A stretch of DNA of 64,000 nucleotides from Ctena decussata (GCA_963989385.1 OZ022500.1:115795842-115859841); one strand, 5' to 3'; numbered from the stretch's first letter, positions 45,525 through 57,442 are shown. Numbers and translations are program-made. Notes: generated by a model from the sequence alone, not told the origin.

Positions 45525-46430
45525 GATAATTGTGTCTGTAAGACACTAATGATGCCCCCGTGCAGTGCCTGTCACATGACGTGTATATCCATAAAGCACC
45601 TACAAAGAATCCATTGAAATCATACCCTACCATGTAAAAAATTGCCCAAAATGACTAAGTTAAAAAAGGCTGTGATTCTGTCAAAATTAATTCTAGATCT
45701 ATCAAAATGCCTCATGCATATCTTCACAATATGTAGACAATGTTTGAAAAAGATCCATTGAAAACTGTGGAGCAAGTTGATAACACAAACTCCATACTCT
45801 ACAATGCAAAAATTTCACTAGAATGACTAAGTTCAAAAGGCCGTAATTCTGTTAAAATTGATTCTATGTCTGACAAAAACCCACATGCATATCTTCAATA
45901 CACTCACAGCATGTATGCAAGGTTTGAAAAAGATCCATTGAAAACTGTGAGAGGAGTTGATTACACAAACTCTATACCCTACAATGCAAAAATTTGCCTA
46001 AAATGACTAAGTTCAAAAGGCCGTAATTCTGTCAAAATTAATTCTAGGGCCATCAAAAACCCACATGCACATCTTCAATATGTCAAAAACATGTATGCAC
46101 AGTTTGATAAAGATCCAATGAAAACTGTGGGAGGAGTTGATTACACAAACTCTATACCCCACAATACAAGAATTTGCCTAAAATGACTAAGTTCAAAAGG
46201 CTGTAATTCTGTCAAAATTAATTTTAGCTCCATCAAAAATCCACATGATGCACATCTTCAATATGTCCACAACATGTATGCAAAGTTTGAAAAAGATCCA
46301 TTGAAAACTGTGGGAGGAGTTGATTACACAAACTCTATACTATAAAGCGTGACGAACAGACAGATGGACGGACAGACAGACAGACAGGGGCAAATCTTAA
46401 TGCCTCCTGACTATCGTCACGGGGGCATAA
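45525..46430 (+). mobile_element. Pearl-like element H
   Basis: Opens gtaagacactaatgatgccc and closes gtcacgggggcataaaa. About four units of roughly 185 bp share actaagttcaaaaggccgta, attctgtcaaaattaattct and agatccattgaaaactgtgg. The microsatellite agacagatggacggacagac is at 46353-46386. It lies inside the larger transposon 44723-48818. Confidence 0.83.
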
Positions 46431-46609
46431 AAAGGATAATTAAAGGACAATAATGATAAATACATGTAATAAAATATAAATTGTAATAATAATTAGGATA
46501 TTGAAATGTTTTAGGCTATTTATGTTTCTTGATATTTAGAAGAAAAGAAAAAAAAGAGTAGCTTGACGCACACACAAAAAAAAAATAATAAGGCCAAAAA
46601 TAAAATATT

Positions 46610-48473
46610 TAATGTTTCCCCTTACGCGACCGACCGTAAAAAATCGTAGCGACCGGAAATATTTTTTTCCGATTTCAAAAAAAAAAATTTTTTTTCTACC
46701 TTTGTGCCGAGTACCAAAAATCTGGGTCTTCAGAGCTCTAGATAAAGGTGTTTCTGACGAAAAACGCTTGCAGTCCCAAACTAATGAGTCAAGACTATGC
46801 TACTCCCACTAAAACAGGATTATCCATCATAAAAACGAACGGCATCGTCTTTTTAACTATGTTTGGAGACAAAAGAAGCAGAGCGGGATAGCCAAACAAA
46901 AATGCGCTCAACCACCTTAGATAAGACTGGCAAAAGATCAAAGGATTTCAGTCATCTTTTGAAGTCACTGGCTGCCGCTCAACGCACGTGCCGATAGGTT
47001 TTATGTAGAGTAACCTGGAGCTGAAAATTTCGGTGTCGGGCAAAAACAAAGGGTCATTCTTTGATGCAGAGCGGCATGCGAAAATTGTTGAGCAACGAAA
47101 TAGCGTTCCGGGTATTGTTATTTTCAATTTGTCTTTTTCTGAAATACACGGAGACTGTTCAAAAAAGTAAAATCGGATTTGAAGTTATTAGACAAGCGAA
47201 AAACGCATAAAATTATGCTTTAAAGGCTACATTTTTAGGGTACATTACGACATGTGCATATAGGGAAAACGCAGATAAGCATATGTATTCGCTAAGTCTG
47301 ATCAGAGTCATCTCTGTCCGGACAAACAATTCATCTAGTATTAGGTTGAAAACTATTTCGATTATTAGGAAACGCACATGGCTGAAATCTCAATCAAAAC
47401 GTCTCCAGTGGTGCCAAATGTGTCCAACGGATCGCGAACGCGCAGAAAATATTCGCTTTTCTAATTTATGGTAAAAGTTTTCATAATCTAAAGATCAAAG
47501 TTGTGAATAGGAAACACCAGTCGCATTGCATTACTGCGCAGGCTGATCGGGGCATATGCTATAAGGTACCTTTGCCTGTCTCTAGGTTTTATATGACACG
47601 TGTCCAGTGCAATGCGGCGTTCTTTGATGTCTGATCAACATAACCACGTGCAGGTGCTTACCGTATTTTTAAAAAAACTACTACCGTCTTTACACTCCGT
47701 TATAGCGTATTCCCTGATGAGAATGCGCAATAATTGTTTTGATTTTGATACAGATTGACCCGTTCACCCTAATAAACTCATCTTACGGAGATAGATCAGG
47801 GTACAGTGTATGTGACAAAAGTGTATAGACGCCGATGCAACGAGAATGTGTTTATCTCCGGTGCATCCGATCCCATATTTGCTAACAATGCAGCCTCGTC
47901 GGGGTCACACTGTTCTTATCGTAAAACTTGAATGAACGTGTTATATACTGTTCTTGGCTAAAGAAGAAATGCGACGGACTTTATAAAAAATCTGTGTACC
48001 AGTTTGGACTGTCACCTCATATCTACACTGCTTGATTAAACAACTACGTAAGAAACCAGAAAAGACCATGATCAGAATGCGCATTACACATGTCCCCGAT
48101 ATGGCACGTCCACACTTACATTTAATTATGAGTGTGTGCGTGTTTTGTACGTGTGTGTCTTATACTTCCATGCCCCACGCACCTCAGTGGAACGTATCCG
48201 TAGTCGCAGTAACGGGGCGCCATTCGCCCGTCCCTATTTAATTATAAAAACTGCGTCGTCTATTTTTATAGGACTTATATGCAAGTACTTTTAAAAACAC
48301 TCCTACGTCTTAATTTGGGATGGATAAACTATCAGATGAAGCGGCTCGAGTGAGGCGTCAGCATGTCCCCGCTTATAAAGATTATCTGGAGCTCTGACTT
48401 TTCCGGGGAAAAAAAAAATAAAATCCCGACCGACCTACCCACCATTGAGAAAAAGGGTCGGGTAAGGGGAAAC
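46610..48473. mobile_element. GTTTCCCCTTAC inverted-end element nested in the 4.1-kb transposon
   Basis: Left end atgtttccccttacgcgacc and right end gggtcgggtaaggggaaaca are complementary. The inner words cagagctctagataa (46733) and complementary attatctggagctctg (48381) extend the symmetry past 100 bp. The flanking aatattt on both sides may be a duplication but is AT-rich and could be chance. Confidence 0.65.
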
Positions 48474-48942
48474 AAGAATATTTCTAAGGATGGCCTAAGA
48501 AAATACAGAGCAGATGCAAATTTTTTATGTATTATCATCATATGCAGGCTCTATTTGCTTAGTTATATCCAGGCTCTATTTGCTTAATTATGTTTACTGC
48601 ATTTCAAGATAAAGATGCTACTGCAGCTATAAATAAGAAAAGAATGACATGATTTAATGTTTTATTAGCAGTATTAATCTCTGTAAGCCAATGTCCATTA
48701 AAACAGGGGTCTTTGAATGAAAGCATATACAGTGCCCTTTTTGTGAAAATTCACGCGCTAAAGTGCCCTTTTCTGAGAAAATTTACCATGCCCTTTTTCA
48801 TTTCTGGGGGAAACACTAAAATGACATCGCCGAATGTAAGATTAAAGCAAAACAACCAACCAACCAACCAAAGCGACCAAGTAAGTAAACATGATAATGA
48901 CAGATAATCGTTTGATCTTCACGGCTGCTTTGAAGGTTAAAA

Positions 48943-49504
48943 CAGGGATACAGACTAGCGTCGCCCACTGCGAGTAAAAAATCGGCTGGGCGCCTGAAAT
49001 TAAAATGACAGTCGCCCAGCTTGCGATCGTGAGCTGTGGGCGAGTGTCTGGCATGTTTTCAGCTTGGAGTAAAATCCACCACCTCAAAGGGTATTGCTAA
49101 TGTCTGCACAGATATCTGCTTAGAATATTCGGTGTTTCGTCATACTTGTGTGTTGGATTTTACTCACTATCTAGAAAACAACATGGCCACTTCCTCGTAA
49201 TGTAAGATAGACAGACAGATAGATTTGGCAGCTAAAAATCTTAGCCGTTTATAAATGTTTTGAGTGTAATGTGGCTATACATCGCTAGTGTTTCACATCG
49301 ATCGCTCAAAGGAAGCAAACCAAAAACCCTGAAGAGAGGAGGGTTTACTACAAAGCCTACGGAAACTGCTTTTCTCCCGCAGATTCTGAATAAAAGATTC
49401 TCACGTTTTAAATGTGGGCCCCTAAATTTCTGGCGGGGCGACTAGTTTTCAGTTTTTAGGGGCCCAGCTTGCTCGTATGAAAAATGAGTTAGTCTATATC
49501 CCTG
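48943..49504. mobile_element. Transposon G copy 2 (uninterrupted), 5-bp duplication
   Basis: 562 bp from CAGGGATACAGACTAG to CTATATCCCTG, flanked by taaaa on both sides (48938-48942 and 49505-49509). It matches the two ends of the copy at 21351-24109 and shows gcctgaaattaaaatgacag where that copy carries elements F and E, so it is the empty site. Confidence 0.92.
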
Positions 49505-49509
49505 TAAAA

Positions 49510-51130
49510 CTGGATCACCAATGTCTTGACAGTAATAATACTTGCACTGGCGGAATAATGAGGACGCCAAACCGAAGTGCAACTGTAAACTAAATCAATC
49601 CATTATTACCAAAAAAGAAATATTTGATATGTCGTATTTTAGTCTGACTCGGGTTAATTTTTATTGCACATTCTATCTCACTACCCCACAGTGGCACTTC
49701 TGTCCCACTTTCCATGATCATTAGGGTTGCCTCTTTCTGCAAAATTAAAAGATAAAAAGCGTCGGTGTCACTTTGATCTAACGCGGTGACCAATTTCTTT
49801 CTGACCGTTGCAGTCAAGAGTTCCGCTTTGCGTCGCAGAAAAATCGTAATTTGTTATCTAAAATGAACAGCAGTTAGAATCTAGGACAAATCGAGTGTTA
49901 AACAAAATATTTGTCCAGAATATGTAAAGCCTGGAAGCATTAAAACAATTTATCAGACCGTTTTGTGAGCTTGGAAAGTGTGTATAGTAACGCAATTTCG
50001 GACGCATCTAACGGTCCGGCAAGCATTTCGTAAGACCATAACTACTCATATTCAGATGGTTGTAAGCATAATTTTCATCCTGGGATACCAAATGAGGCCC
50101 AGCAGGCAGCAGGGGCTTAAAATTCCTAGCGAGAGTTTACATTTTAGTCATCTGGAATTAAAATAAAATTACCAAGTTATAAAATACATCTTATCTTATA
50201 ATCAGAATTATTCACTAACTCATTTATGATGAAACAAGCTATTAAACGGTGACATCTGCCAGTCCAGGCATAGTTCAAAACACCCATACCATAACATTTC
50301 GGCCTTTGTATCAAGGTATCTCATTTGCTGTCTCAGTACCATTTCAAAACAATTTGGCTGCAGTGTACTGCAAACTTCAGCTATGCAGCTACACTGCAGC
50401 CATAAGAAAGTGTACAAACACAGGGTTCTAGATGATGATTTGGAATAATTTATCTTTTTTCTGACCAAAAATATATGTCATGGGTACTCACAGATTTGCC
50501 TGGTTGAGGCGAAATGAGTACCTATAACATACATTTTTAGTGATAAATATGAAAAAAATATCCTCTGAATAATCCCCTTAACTAGTAACTACAGCTCTGA
50601 AACTAAAGGTGACCCCCCCCCCCCCCCCACCCTGCAAAAAAACAAACAAACAAATAAAAAACAAACAGCAATCTGACATGTGAGTAATGCATGTACATGT
50701 ATAACAGTACTTTATTTCTTCCATAACTTTCGACAGCCGTTGCGTGGAAAAAAGTTGGACTTCCTAGATTTTCCTGTGGGACTTCCAAATTTGAGGGGTA
50801 GGAAGTCTGGGACTTCCTGGATTTGAAAGTTAATGGAAGCCCTGAGTTTGCTTGAAGAAACCTGTCAGTAGCCGTGGTTCCATTCTTCTAGGAGAGCTAG
50901 TAGCAATTCAGATGGCAGTTGAGAACACATACGACAGAGTACACAACGGCTATCTGGAAGAGGTCTACTGTTTGGAGAGTGCAGAATCCCCATAAACTTT
51001 ACATAAATCATCTTTAATTTCAAGCATGTTTACCCAGTTTCACGTAAAACTTAATAACAGTGCATTGGTCTGCCACAGTGTTATCCAACATCTTTAACAA
51101 TGCATCCATGGGGTACTTTAAATTAAAGTA
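49510..51130. other. Intergenic stretch with decayed palindrome and poly(C)
   Basis: No gene recognised. A decayed palindrome (ctagatgatgatttggaata to cagctctg) spans about 50430-50600, and a run of about 18 C lies at 50611-50628. Confidence 0.5.
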
Positions 51131-51132
51131 TG

Positions 51133-51752
51133 GTCGCTGTACCTGTTTTCGGGGTGCTCCAGAATTCGGGGCATTCTGATACATTATACCGCTCCTCTTG
51201 TCAGGAACCTCTAAAGATGATTATTTTTTGTTAACAGAAAGTTGAATCAGCAAGTTTCATTGTGCACTAATTGACGCGCGAGAGCATGTTAGTTTTGACG
51301 TCACCGTGACGTTGTCGTTGGTGACCGTGGAAGCTGCCATATTGAAAACACTGTAATGTTTATGGAAAGTACCGATGAAGATGATTCGGCGATTTTTTCA
51401 ATTATGAATATTTTGTCTGATAATTCAAAGAATGTTTCTGCAGCCTAAAGAATTGCAGGTCTCACGAAAGCAGTTGATATCATTAGGATCTGCAGCTAAT
51501 ACGCTTTGAATGCTTGTTCTTTAACAGACCCCGAAAACTGGGGCAGTTTCAGAGAGCAGATTCAACCGAGCATCTGTTGGGATTTGATCAGATATGTAGA
51601 CACAGAGACATGCGGTCATGAAATGCAAGTTATAAATAACTTAACACTTATTTTTATGTCCACACAGAGAATCAGTTTGTTATCTTTATTTATCTCACAG
51701 TTTTAATGCTGCGAGCAAATGTTAATACCCCGAAAACTGGTGCAGCCATCAT
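51133..51752. mobile_element. Possible inverted-end element (GTTTTCGGGGT ends)
   Basis: atggtcgctgtacctgtttt with cggggt at the left matches, with about five differences in 26, the complement of accccgaaaactggtgcagccatcat at the right. A third ccccgaaaactgg lies at 51531. A 30-codon frame at 51357-51449 is the only internal ORF that starts well. Target duplication not seen. Confidence 0.5.
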
Positions 51753-52211
51753 ATGTCCTGAAACTGTTGATGACATCACAAAGCCAATTGTTTTACCAAC
51801 ACTTTTCAAATGATTTTTTCAAATACCAAACTGCATATGTTTAGACTCTAAATTGTATGTTTTAAAGAAAGTTTGCAAATGTAATGATCACCCCACATAA
51901 ATGGACTTGTAAGGCCCAAGCTTTAGTAGTTTCAATACTGCTGATTCATGTAACAACCCCTGGAGGGTCTGAGGGGTGAAAAGGATGCCATGCATGGTGG
52001 GGGTGAGTGGGCAAGCTACAGCATGGCAGGGCAGACCAGGGCATTGTGATGGGAGGGGGCAAGGGACAAGCACAGCATGGGGGCAACATATGTGCCTCAC
52101 TAGTGTTAGGAATTGGCTGAAATTTCACAATTGTTTATTGGTTTACAGATACTGACTGATAATCGATTATTTAATCACTGCTACTTCTTACTGTATTGGC
52201 TGTATAAAAAG

Positions 52212-52406
52212 CAGGGCCTGACAAATCAAAATTTGATCTACTTGTCTGGAATATAGCTTCTGCTCCCAAACCCTGAAATTCTTTGGTTTTCCCTATATAT
52301 CTTATACATTTTGCTTGGCAAGTTGGCAAGTAAGAAAATATTTTACTTGCCCATTTAAAAATCTAACTTGAACCGGGCAGCCGGACATTGAATTTGTCAG
52401 GGCCTG
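52212..52406. mobile_element. Short MITE with CAGGGCCTGACAAAT ends
   Basis: 195 bp with termini cagggcctgacaaat and atttgtcagggcctg, and subterminal acttgtctgg / ccggacattg. The CAGGG start suggests hAT affinity; the duplication is unclear because both flanks are A-rich. Confidence 0.75.
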
Positions 52407-52559
52407 AAAAAGCTACATTTATCATATGACATTGCTGTTATTCAGTGGATAACGTTGTATCATAAAAATTTTATGACCACACGTGTAATAACTTTTGCCC
52501 GTACAGGTAATGGCATTGACTACATCCATGTCAGCAATGCGTTTTCATTTAAGAACTGA

Positions 52560-52690
52560 AATTTGATTTTTCAGTGTTCATGGTGTGATGAAGCCAGTGG
52601 GCGGAGCTAAAATTCCATGAAGCGCAAAGCACTTCTTGTAGAATTTTAGCAACGACCACTGGCTTCTTCACACGATGAACGCTGAACAAT
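52560..52690. repeat. Inverted repeat (GATGAAGCCAGTGG arms)
   Basis: The arms tttgatttttcagtgttcat with gaagccagtgg, and complementary ccactggcttc with aacgctgaacaatcaaattt, enclose about 50 bp. A third gaagccagt near 52942 suggests a larger or repeated unit. Confidence 0.7.
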
Positions 52691-53064
52691 CAAATTTTTA
52701 TTCTTATATTTACACTTGATTTGTGAACCTCTCTGTGCCTTTTTCGTGGTAATTTAGTGTAGAATAGGCCGAATATGGATTGTAGAAAAGTTAGTAACGA
52801 CACGTTCGGCCATAACGTTAAACAGCGGTCGCCCTGACGTGGCATCAATCGAACGTTACAAGAACCAATCAAGACGTTTGTTTACATAAGACGTCGCTTG
52901 ACGACAACGTCACATGATCAATTGGCCTTCATCGGTGTATGAAGCCAGTTGCTCTAAAGGGTTCACCTATGGGAAGTCAGTGGCAAGTGTAAATATGTTA
53001 AAATAATGTTCAGTTTGAAGGTGTTAAAATCCAGTTTTAAAGGGACATGTGATGAACAGAATCT

Positions 53065-53155
53065 TACACTCGTGGTCATTTCATATGAAATTTATGAAAC
53101 TCTCCGAAGGCTTGTTTCATAGATTTCATATGAAATGACCACTCGTATAAGATCC
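53065..53155. repeat. Inverted repeat (CTCGTGGTCATTTCATATG arms)
   Basis: atcttacactcgtggtcatt with tcatatgaaat pairs with atttcatatgaaatgaccac with tcgtataagat across about 40 bp. Confidence 0.75.
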
Positions 53156-53611
53156 TCAATATATTCAGTTCAGTGCATATAAAATATTATTTGAAGTGTT
53201 AGATCTCAGTTTTTCTCCACTGTAAAATGGAAAAATAAAGAAAAACATGCTTTTCATTTAATAAAATGTTCAGTCCTTTGTTTTTATTGGTATTTTTGTT
53301 TTGTTTATATATTTCCAATTTTGTCGATTCTGAAAAACGAAGAGAAAAGTATAAAAGTATAAACCAAGACCTTGAAATTTCAGACCTTAAAGTTAAGGTG
53401 TCCTTAATTTTAAGGAATGATGGTAACTCTGGACCCTGATGTCTAATATGTTACTGACTGATTATCAGTTTTGTCAAGACTTGTCAATACAGCTGCAGTG
53501 CTAAAGCAGTCAATTTTCTCATTGACAGTCAATCCATAGCAGCCAAACTACTAAACCTGTTTAAGTCTCATCTTTATATGGACCTCTGGAAGACAACAGT
53601 TTTCATTAATT

Positions 53612-53819
53612 GAGCCGCGACAAGAGAAAACCAGCAAAGTGGTTGTGCGCCCAGTGCAGACTCAGATCAGACTCTTTGATAAGCGCTCAAGGGTAGTTAA
53701 GGGGCTAAGGTACTTCCATGCGGACAGCAAAGACTCTGTTCAGACTGGGCGGATGCCCAGGCTGATCCGAGTCTGTGCTGGGGGCACAACCGCTTCTTGG
53801 TTTTGTCATGTCGCGGCTC
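53612..53819. repeat. GAGCCGCGACACGAC MITE family, copy 11 (internal deletion)
   Basis: gagccgcgacaagagaaaac to gtcatgtcgcggctc, missing about 30 bp of the left inner arm. Flanked by aatt/att on the two sides. Confidence 0.88.
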
Positions 53820-53977
53820 AATTTACTAATGTCATGTGTAGTGTCCCATAAAATGAATAGGTGCAAACAGCACAGACCCAGGACATTCCCAGATTAAAAA
53901 TTCTTTTCCAGAGCAAAAAAAAAATAAAAAATAATATAATTTAAATCAAGCCAGACACCAGGAAAAATATATTCATT

Positions 53978-54180
53978 GAGCCGCAACACAACAAAACCAA
54001 CAAAGTGGTGTTTGCGCCCAAAGACAGCTTAGATAAACCTTAGCATCCACCCAGTCTGATCAGAGTCTTTGCTGTATGCTTTAAGGGTAGCTAAGGGTCT
54101 AAGCTACCTCCATGCTGAGTGAAAACCTGATCAGACTGGGGGCACATGCCACTTAGTTCATTTTGTGGTGTCCTGGCTCT
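53978..54180. repeat. GAGCCGCGACACGAC MITE family, copy 12 (CATATGCACC-like subtype)
   Basis: gagccgcaacacaacaaaac to ttttgtggtgtcctggctc, with the gcacatgccactta right arm. Confidence 0.82.
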
Positions 54181-54326
54181 TATAATAGCTGAAATCAAGC
54201 TATATACCAGGTGTGTAGTTTGATTTAAATGTATTACAAATTTTTTTCTTGGAAAAGAGTTTATGACTCGTAATATTGAAATTCAAATGCACCTGTCTGA
54301 ACCCAGGTAGAAGACGTAGAATTAAC

Positions 54327-54526
54327 CAGTACTCAAGATAAGAAGGGTTAACAGAAATAATTCAGGGATATTTCTTATTTCCATATTTCTTTAAAAGGAA
54401 AATGTTGTGACAGTCATTAGAGCTGTCTCGCCAAGACAGTTCAAATGAGCGGTCACAACATACTTTTTCGGAAAATTATCTTTGATTTATCCTCAATACA
54501 TGTACCTCCTCTTGTCTGGAGCTCTG
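54327..54526. repeat. GTGACCCCTCATCTGAACCGTCTCG palindrome family, copy 4
   Basis: Diverged copy (ctcaagataagaagggttaa to gtctggagctctg) with core ctgtctcgccaagacag. It ends 29 bp before the 3' splice site in front of the MFSD6-like start. Confidence 0.8.
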
Positions 54527-54540
54527 CTATAATGGCTTAA

Positions 54541-54556
54541 ATTTTGTTCTTTCAGG
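54541..54556 (+). promoter_or_regulatory. Probable 3' splice site upstream of the MFSD6-like start codon
   Basis: attttgttctttcag followed by GC, a strong pyrimidine tract and AG at 54554-54555. It implies a non-coding upstream exon and a terminal exon from 54556 that carries 79 nt of 5' UTR and the whole ORF. Confidence 0.6.
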
Positions 54557-54634
54557 CTAGCAGTAACTCCTTTTTGATGATGCGAGTTTGAATCCATTAC
54601 ATACTACTTCAAGCTGTCAGCTCATCAATCAAGA

Positions 54635-56722
54635 ATGGCGTCTCTGGACAATCCTGAGCCTGTTAACTTGGCTAGAGCCATCTTCCTCTGCAATATCTTC
54701 ACATTCTTCTTTGCTGCAAGCAAGGCTTGCCTTTTCCCATTCTTGACAATATTCTTGAAGAAATTAGGTTTGAGTGCAACATATACAGGAGCTATAATTG
54801 GCTGTAAAACAATTGTAGGGTTTGTGTTTGCTCCTTTGTGGGCAAAGTGTGCTGTAAGATGTGGAAGAAGAAGATGTATGCTGATGTTTTCATTGTTTAT
54901 GATGGCGTTGACATATTTGTCTTTGACTGCAATTCCTAGCATGAACAATGCGTTCACAATAAAGTGTATTGGTGGATACAGGCATGTGAATATTTCAAAT
55001 GAACTAGCAGGCTCCAGCATGAAGTCTAAACCTACAGGAAAAGTTAATGTTGCTGAAAACACCACTAAGATTATTAGCACAACACCGATACCATCAAATG
55101 AAAATGCAAGTGCCCAAGTGATAGTTTCTGGTCTTCCCGGAAGCAGCTTTACAAAATTAATTGGCAGTAATAAACCTTTCAAAACTACCGTAAAGGTTCC
55201 AAAATCTACTGTGTTTAAAAGTACTAAAGCACCAGAAAATGAACAACTCTCAGCAGTTTTGAAACAACTCCTACTGAAAACTGGGATTCCACCAAGTGAT
55301 CTGGAAGGACTAACAAGTTCAGAGTTGTTGTCATATGTTGACAGTATAATACAAACAAGAGATGGGGTGAAACAGATCGAGAAAGCCTTAGAAGAATTGC
55401 CTGAAGAGACTGCCGATGAATTGCTTAATCTGGTGGGTCCTGGAGGCAGAAGAAAGAAAAGGGATATCTCCACAAATCTTAAGAGATTGCGAAGTGAGGT
55501 TGTTCATGAGCTAAGGAAACGCAGTCGGGAGGAGGAGAATGATCAGAAAGATGATGATACTAATCATGACAATGATATTAATGATGAAGATGATGAAAGG
55601 GATAATAATAGTGATGTTAATGAAACAGAGTCATCATGGAGTGCTCTGAAAAGAAAATTCTATGAGAAGTTGAAAAATATATTAGGTGATGTGACTGAAA
55701 CTGAAAAGAAAATGTTTGTAGTAATTTTGGTGATCTTGATGGTTGGGGAAATGTTTTGTTCCCCAATAGAGAAAGTTGCAGATGATAGCTGGTATGAGTT
55801 TTTAGAAAGTATTGACGATCTTGAAAAGTATGGTATGCACAGAGTCTGGTCTTCCTTTGCCTTCATATTGCTGCCAATTATTGTCACCTTGTCTGTTGAC
55901 AACACAGTTTGTCTGTTTGGCCTCAGTCTTCATTCGTTCATGCTTCACTTTTATTTGTTTGGAGTCTTTATTGGTATTACCTTTCTTGTGGCTTTCTTTT
56001 ACCCAATGTCAACATCAGAAAAATATAAATATGCAAGTAAAGTAGGAAAAGGATTGAAAATGATTTGTTGCAGTAGCAGAGGGCTCTTGTTCTCTATCAC
56101 ACTGCTGATCATGGGAATTGTTTACTCAAGTTACTACAACTTCTTGTTCTGGATGCTTATTGATATGGGCAGTCAGGAAATTACTCTTGGGTTGTGCTTA
56201 ACCATTGCAGCACTGGCTGAAATTCCAATGCTACTTTTCAATGACAGACTTGTTAAAAAGATTGGAAATGGAGGTGTTGTTGCGTTGTCAGTATTTTTGT
56301 TGTCAGGAAGGGTATTATATTACTCATTCCTTCCTACACCTTGGGCTGTTCTTCCAGCAGAGTTGTTACATGCATTTACTCATACAGCCACCTGGTGGGC
56401 AATATTAAGTAGCCCATCTTTTAATGTTTCTCCTGCTCTCAGTAGAAGCATAAGATCAATATTTTCCTCCATATATTTTGGAATAGGATTTGCAGTGGGC
56501 AGTATTGTTTCTGGTTTGATCTATGACAATTTTGGGTCGGCCATCTTGTTTCAAGCTGGTGCTGTCATGGCAATTGCTTGGTTCCCTGTTCTACTATGTG
56601 GAATTAGGTGCTGCAGGGAAAGTGAGAAAACTGAAGTGAAGTATAGCAAACTTCTCACTTCTGATAATGACTCATCAGATCTGGAAGATGATTGGTTGGA
56701 GCATGCATTAAAGAATAAATAA
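54635..56722 (+). CDS. MFSD6-like major facilitator superfamily transporter, single coding exon
   Basis: 695-residue multi-pass membrane protein of the MFSD6-like branch of the major facilitator superfamily; the substrate is unknown. Predicted membrane segments are near residues 12-38, 48-69, 80-101, 359-378, 404-421, 425-457, 484-506, 516-536, 547-566, 570-591, 609-630 and 635-657, that is about 12. FAPLWAKCAVRCGRRR (65-80) is the MFS loop 2-3 motif, with Ala-Val in place of the usual Asp-Arg. Residues 102-358 form a long hydrophilic loop with N-glycosylation sequons (N119, N142, N157, N325, N329), a basic RRKKR at 272-276 and an acidic Asp/Asn run at 303-330. MFSD6 proteins also have a large loop here. 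FVVILVILMVGEMFCSPIEK and AELLHAFTHTATWWAI match the family. AATAAA overlaps the stop codon. Confidence 0.9.
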   Translation: MASLDNPEPVNLARAIFLCNIFTFFFAASKACLFPFLTIFLKKLGLSATYTGAIIGCKTIVGFVFAPLWAKCAVRCGRRRCMLMFSLFMMALTYLSLTAIPSMNNAFTIKCIGGYRHVNISNELAGSSMKSKPTGKVNVAENTTKIISTTPIPSNENASAQVIVSGLPGSSFTKLIGSNKPFKTTVKVPKSTVFKSTKAPENEQLSAVLKQLLLKTGIPPSDLEGLTSSELLSYVDSIIQTRDGVKQIEKALEELPEETADELLNLVGPGGRRKKRDISTNLKRLRSEVVHELRKRSREEENDQKDDDTNHDNDINDEDDERDNNSDVNETESSWSALKRKFYEKLKNILGDVTETEKKMFVVILVILMVGEMFCSPIEKVADDSWYEFLESIDDLEKYGMHRVWSSFAFILLPIIVTLSVDNTVCLFGLSLHSFMLHFYLFGVFIGITFLVAFFYPMSTSEKYKYASKVGKGLKMICCSSRGLLFSITLLIMGIVYSSYYNFLFWMLIDMGSQEITLGLCLTIAALAEIPMLLFNDRLVKKIGNGGVVALSVFLLSGRVLYYSFLPTPWAVLPAELLHAFTHTATWWAILSSPSFNVSPALSRSIRSIFSSIYFGIGFAVGSIVSGLIYDNFGSAILFQAGAVMAIAWFPVLLCGIRCCRESEKTEVKYSKLLTSDNDSSDLEDDWLEHALKNK

Positions 56723-56759
56723 ACATTACTGTATAATGGCTGTTTTAGCATACACATTT

Positions 56760-57440
56760 AATTCAATACATGATGTTGTATTAGAGCCAAAGATTGTGGC
56801 TAGGAATATACCGGTATTGGTTGCCTGTTGGCCTGACTTAGGTTCCTTAAATATGGCTCAAATAACTCTCATGGTTGTAAGAATCTCATAACCAATCTCA
56901 TCAATTGATTTTTTTCTTTGAAATGCTCATCTTGTATCTCTTCTTGTAGTACTTAACTGAGACTGTAATTGTAAGTTGATCTTAAGATTAAGCAAGAGGT
57001 GTACAAAAGACAGGAAGTCTTCTTTTTTTATGCAAACTCACATTCACAAGGTTAATAGCTTTATTAAAAATGAAATAATGAAAGGTTTTACATTCCTTAT
57101 TTCAAGGCAGACGATACATTGCTTTTAAATGGTCTAAGAAAAGTATATTTACTTGAGGGTGTGAGATTGATCACATTTGCAATTAATCAGTATGTCTTTC
57201 AGAATATATTGAGATGGTTGTGAACAAAGTCGTGTGGTTTGATAGCTTAAGATTTGAAGGAACTTCCTTGAATACATATATTTAAGAGAACACCCCGTCA
57301 GGGTGGTGGTATGTTATGTATCAAAGTGCCTTCAAACCATTTACAAGTACATTTACTCAAACCATTGTGTTAGAATACATTCCAAGTTATTATAGAAGTA
57401 ATAGCCAAATTAATAAAAGAAGACATGTCTTCAGGCATAC
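56760..57440. other. 3' flank of the MFSD6-like gene
   Basis: Unique AT-rich sequence without an ORF. Part is likely 3' UTR; an aataaaag at 57412-57419 is a possible distal polyadenylation signal. Confidence 0.4.
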
Positions 57441-57442
57441 AT

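Larger units (their letters stand above)
44723..48818. mobile_element. TAGTGTTTCCCC transposon with 5-bp duplication, copy 2 (4.1 kb, composite)
   Basis: Begins TAGTGTTTCCCCTAGCC and ends TCTGGGGGAAACACTA, flanked by aaatg on both sides (44718-44722 and 48819-48823). The subterminal gccatgcccttttt words are repeated inside both ends. The interior word cacctcagtggaacgtatcc near 48180 is shared with 31931-33521. It encloses pearl element H and a second inverted-end element (46610-48473). No transposase. Confidence 0.83.

Noticed and set aside
51357..51449. 30-codon frame with an acidic N-terminus as a small gene
   Set aside because: Too short, with no support from context; it lies in a probable inverted-end element.
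54625..55473. 282-codon open frame antisense to the MFSD6-like gene
   Set aside because: Mirrors the hydrophilic and membrane pattern of the plus-strand gene and has no family resemblance of its own.
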